From positions 1 to 8,477 of the forward strand of contig JAFDWD010001081.1 of the NCBI GenBank assembly GCA_018268695.1: a DNA stretch of 8,477 bases, read 5' to 3'. Numbering within the stretch: position 1 is the stretch's first letter; the number at the start of each line of letters is the position of its first letter. The notes under the pieces are model-generated. The model saw nothing but the letters and a program-made list of their open reading frames with translations. It ran no database searches and was not told the DNA's origin. Below, one piece after another: positions 6,496-8,477 of this stretch. The stretch is from Actinomycetota bacterium. Its GTDB lineage: Bacteria; Actinomycetota; Thermoleophilia; Solirubrobacterales; 70-9. The position numbers and the translations under genes are program-made.

Positions 6496-7019
6496 AGACC
6501 CGCCTGCTCCTCGCCCCCTGCCTGGCCGCCGCGCTCCTCATCGCGGCCGTCGCCTTCCCCTCCGCCCCGGCCGCGGCGCCCGCGCCGACGGCGACCAAGG
6601 CCTGCGCGGCCTCGGGCCTCGTCGTCTGGGCAGGCCCGGAACCCGGCGGCGGCGCGGCGGGCAGCGTCTACTACCGGATCGAATTCACCAACCTCTCGAC
6701 TGCGACCTGCACCCTCTCCGGCTTCCCGAAGGTGAACGCGGTCGACCTGAAGGGCAAGCGGGTCGGTGCCTTCGCCACCGCCGAACCGGGCAAAAAAGCC
6801 ACCAAGGTGACCCTCGCCCCGGGCCAGGCCGCGACCGCCCAGCTGCGCATCGTCGACGCGCTGAACTTCCCGGCGAACAAGTGCAAGGCGACGACCGCGG
6901 CGGGACTGCGGGTCGGGATCCCGGGCGGATCCGGAAACAAGGTCGCTCCGTTGGCGTTCGAAACGTGTAAGCGGGCGACGACGAAGACTCTGTCGGTGGG
7001 GGCGGTTACTGCGGGCTGA
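6492..7019 (+). CDS. Secreted DUF4232-domain protein
   Basis: 175 residues. Residues 1-30 are a signal peptide (MKTRLLLAP, hydrophobic core 11-22, Ala/Pro-rich end). The mature part (about 36-160) fits DUF4232, a beta-rich domain of unknown function common in exported actinobacterial proteins: CAASGLVVWAG at the start, YYRIEFTNLSTATCTLSGFP (61-79), LKGKRVGAFA, VTLAPGQAATAQLRI (106-120) and a late Cys. Four Cys remain after the signal (38, 73, 131, 159), enough for two disulfides. C10 is not in a lipobox, so it should be secreted rather than lipid-anchored. GAGGG lies just before the ATG, which overlaps the TetR stop by four bases. Pairing with a TetR regulator suggests shared expression; the molecular role is not known. 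Confidence 0.88.
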   Translation: MKTRLLLAPCLAAALLIAAVAFPSAPAAAPAPTATKACAASGLVVWAGPEPGGGAAGSVYYRIEFTNLSTATCTLSGFPKVNAVDLKGKRVGAFATAEPGKKATKVTLAPGQAATAQLRIVDALNFPANKCKATTAAGLRVGIPGGSGNKVAPLAFETCKRATTKTLSVGAVTAG

Positions 7020-7054
7020 GGGGTAGGCCGTCCGAGTGGCGGTGCCCTGGGAGT

Positions 7055-7096
7055 GCGGTGTTTCTCCGAGGGTCCGTGCGTGAGAGGCCACACCGC
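7055..7096 (+). repeat. Stem-loop downstream of the DUF4232 gene
   Basis: GCGGTGT (7055-7061) pairs exactly with ACACCGC (7090-7096), and inside it TCTC (7063-7066) can pair with GAGA (7082-7085), giving a two-part stem. It starts 36 bases after the DUF4232 stop and precedes the much stronger hairpin at 7103. It may be part of the 3' untranslated region or termination zone. There is no T-run. Confidence 0.4.
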
Positions 7097-7102
7097 TCAT
7101 AC

Positions 7103-7158
7103 CCCGGCCGTCTCGGCCACGGCCACAGCCAGCCAGGGCCGTGGCCGAGACGGCCGGG
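7103..7158 (+). terminator. Perfect 22-bp stem, 12-nt loop; probable terminator without T-run
   Basis: The arms 7103-7124 and 7137-7158 are exact reverse complements over 22 bases, with loop ACAGCCAGCCAG (7125-7136). The stem is almost all G/C and contains GGCCGTCTCGGCC. It lies between two same-direction genes, 83 bases after the DUF4232 stop and 104 before the next start. The most ordinary reading is a terminator of the actinobacterial type that lacks a U-tract. A repeated intergenic element is the alternative. Confidence 0.6.
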
Positions 7159-7212
7159 CTCGCCGCAGGCCCTTGCGTCCCTTTCCCCGGGCGCCGCACC
7201 CCGCCCATAACT

Positions 7213-7264
7213 CGGGGGGTCCCCCGCAACCCCACCGGGGTCCCCTTGTTGTTGGGGGACCTTG
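7213..7264 (+). promoter_or_regulatory. Overlapping G/C dyads that can mask the start of the GH-A-like gene
   Basis: The only Shine-Dalgarno-like sequence, GGGGGA (7254-7259), sits 2 nt before TTG 7262. GGGGACC (7255-7261) pairs exactly with GGTCCCC (7239-7245), 9-nt loop, so the hairpin covers the ribosome site up to the start codon. GGGGGACC (7254-7261) also pairs exactly with GGTCCCCC at 7218-7225, which itself belongs to a local dyad CGGGGG-GT-CCCCCG (7213-7226). The pairings exclude one another. A switch is possible, but G- and C-runs make chance pairing easy. Confidence 0.4.
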
Positions 7265-8380
7265 AGACGCAAAGCACTGACCACCCTTGTCCTGTCCCTG
7301 CTCGCGCTGTCGCTCCTTCCGGCGGCTGCCTCGGCGGCGCTGCCGAGCGACTTTTGGGGGGTCGTCGCCAATCAGGCGCCCGATGGCGGGCAGGCGCAGA
7401 CGTTGAGGGAAGGGGGCGTCGAAAGCCTGCGGGTGCCGATCAACTGGGCGGCGATCCAGTCGTCTCCCGGTGCCGAGCCCGACTGGAGCTCGGTGGATCC
7501 GTTCGTGCGCAGTGCCGCCGAATCGGGGCTCTCGGTGCTGCCCTTCTTCATCGGGCCGCCCTCTTGGGCGGTGACCTACGAAGGGGTCGGCGGTGCTCGG
7601 GCCCCCGTGAGCCTGCCGGTGCAGACCGCCGCCCAGCGCTCCGCCTGGCGCGAACTGCTGCGTCTCGCGGTCTTCCGTTATGGGCCCGGGGGCAGCTTCT
7701 GGGCTGAAAACCCGCTCGTGCCCGCCCATCCGATCCGCGTCTGGCAGGTCTGGAACGAGGAGAACTACAAGTACTTCGCGGCGCGGCCGAACCCGGCTCA
7801 GTACGGCAAGCTCGTGGTCGAATCGTTCCGCGACCTACGCAGCGCCGACCCCGGCGCGCGGATGGTCCTCGGCGGGCTCTTCATCCAGCCGAAGGGTGGC
7901 AACGTCAAGCCCGGGAACGGCCGCACCAAGCGTGCCTACTTCGCCGCCGACTTCCTCGAACGGATGTACAAGTCGACGCCCGGCGTGCGCGGCAAGTTCA
8001 TCGCCGTCGCCCTCCATCCCTACTCGAAGTCCTACAGCCGGCTGACCGGCGAAATCGAAGAAGTGCGCGCAGCGCTGAAGAAGTCCCACGACCCGGGCCG
8101 TGCCCTCTGGCTGACCGAGCTCGGCTGGAGCAGCGGCCTTCCCAACGCCGCCAACGGCCACAACCAGTTCGAGAAGGGCGTCCAGGGGCAGGCCCGCGAA
8201 CTGACCGGCGCCTTCAAGCTGCTGACCGCGAAGGCGGCCGCCTGGAACATCAAGCGCGTCTACTGGTTCTCCTTCACCGACGAGCCTGGCACCTGCAACT
8301 TCTGCGACGGCTCCGGCCTCTTCAAGAAGGGCTTCGTGCCGAAGCCGGCCTGGTCGTCGTATAAGCGCTTCGCTCGCTGA
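7262..8380 (+). CDS. Secreted clan GH-A-like glycoside hydrolase
   Basis: 372 residues. A Sec signal peptide (1-25, cleavage after ASA) leads into an apparent (beta/alpha)8 barrel. The WNEEN motif (164-168) gives the clan GH-A Asn-Glu pair (N165, acid/base E166 on strand 4). ALHPY (250-254) fits the His/Tyr strand before the end of the barrel, and LTELGWSS (284-291) supplies the likely nucleophile E286 on strand 7. VYWFSFTDEPG (333-343) is the strand 8 region. This layout fits GH39/GH5-like or related cellulase-type families; the exact family and substrate are not decided. Both catalytic Glu are present, so an active retaining glycosidase outside the cell is likely. TTG 7262 is the only start that gives a full signal peptide. 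C345 and C348 sit in a CNFC pair near the end. A hairpin at 8409 ends the unit. Confidence 0.88.
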   Translation: MRRKALTTLVLSLLALSLLPAAASAALPSDFWGVVANQAPDGGQAQTLREGGVESLRVPINWAAIQSSPGAEPDWSSVDPFVRSAAESGLSVLPFFIGPPSWAVTYEGVGGARAPVSLPVQTAAQRSAWRELLRLAVFRYGPGGSFWAENPLVPAHPIRVWQVWNEENYKYFAARPNPAQYGKLVVESFRDLRSADPGARMVLGGLFIQPKGGNVKPGNGRTKRAYFAADFLERMYKSTPGVRGKFIAVALHPYSKSYSRLTGEIEEVRAALKKSHDPGRALWLTELGWSSGLPNAANGHNQFEKGVQGQARELTGAFKLLTAKAAAWNIKRVYWFSFTDEPGTCNFCDGSGLFKKGFVPKPAWSSYKRFAR

Positions 8381-8396
8381 GCGCCAGTTTCGTTGC

Positions 8397-8442
8397 AAAG
8401 TGCCCCCCGGTACCCCTGGCCCTCACCGGTCAGGGGTACTTT
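8397..8442 (+). terminator. Hairpin terminator after the GH-A-like gene, with a competing upstream arm
   Basis: GTACCCCTG (8410-8418) pairs exactly with CAGGGGTAC (8431-8439). Adding 8409/8440, 8419/8430 and the two C-G pairs inside gives 13 pairs, two of them G-U, with a 6-nt loop (8422-8427) and TTTC after the stem. It lies 28 bases after the stop at 8380. An alternative arm AAAGTGCCCC (8397-8406) can pair with GGGGTACTTT (8433-8442) using one G-U. Confidence 0.75.
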
Positions 8443-8456
8443 CGGATGGGAGCACG

Positions 8457-8477
8457 ATGGAGCATCCGCGAAGCGAA
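8457..8477 (+). CDS. Probable start of the next gene (first 7 codons only)
   Basis: ATG 8457 opens a frame MEHPRSE that runs out of the window. GGGAG at 8448-8452 lies 4 nt upstream, a good ribosome site, and a terminator precedes it. An ATG at 8446 in another frame (MGARWSIREA) has no ribosome site and is less likely. Seven codons cannot identify a product. Confidence 0.4.

Noticed and set aside
6276..7729. Minus-strand open frames across the TetR, DUF4232 and GH-A-like genes
   Set aside because: They are Arg/Gly-rich shadows without signal, domain or ribosome site, opposite three recognisable plus-strand genes.
1..8477. CRISPR arrays, tRNA or rRNA genes, transposases, phage genes
   Set aside because: No regularly spaced direct repeats, no cloverleaf or rRNA signature, and no integrase or transposase motif was seen on either strand.

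Overview
The window is GC-rich DNA with dense genes on both strands, GTG and TTG starts, and a preference for G/C at third codon positions. Together with an actinobacterial-type DUF4232 protein, an AbiEi-HTH/DUF559 protein and a GlpK/HAD-IIA pair, this suggests a high-GC actinobacterium, perhaps of the Thermoleophilia (Solirubrobacterales). That placement is inferred from gene content and base composition, not from a marker gene. I see no rRNA, tRNA, CRISPR array, transposase, phage or conjugation gene. No gene-free stretch exceeds 300 bases; the longest gap is 7020-7261 (242 bases).

Layout. 1-1100 (minus strand): C-terminally cut, membrane-anchored GH18 (chitinase-like) protein. 1217-2128 (plus): AbiEi-type HTH plus DUF559 nuclease-like protein, whose GTG start lies in the loop of a perfect 17-bp inverted repeat. 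It converges, one base apart, on 2130-2783 (minus), a two-domain acidic protein I do not recognise. 2784-2899 is a divergent promoter region with two dyads. 2900-3526 (plus) encodes a lipoprotein, converging four bases apart on the next operon. 5807-3531 (minus) is a tight two-gene operon: glycerol kinase (glpK), then a HAD-IIA phosphatase. Divergent from it, 5935-7019 (plus) holds a TetR-family regulator overlapping by ATGA a secreted DUF4232 protein. 7020-7261 contains three nested dyad systems, including a perfect 22-bp stem. 7262-8380 (plus) encodes a secreted clan GH-A-like glycoside hydrolase, followed by a strong hairpin terminator. At 8457 another reading frame probably begins and runs out of the window.

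How the genes may work together. The best-supported unit is glpK plus the phosphatase: glycerol is phosphorylated to sn-glycerol-3-phosphate, and the neighbour belongs to a phosphatase family that includes a mycobacterial glycerol-3-phosphate phosphatase. The divergent TetR gene is a candidate regulator of this unit. The exported proteins (GH18, lipoprotein, DUF4232, GH-A-like) point to cell-surface or extracellular carbohydrate work but are not one operon. I do not see a clear defence island or a demonstrably new system. The most unusual signals are the structured non-coding elements at 1191-1243, 2793-2890 and 7055-7264, and a Glu-codon split between exported and cytosolic genes.
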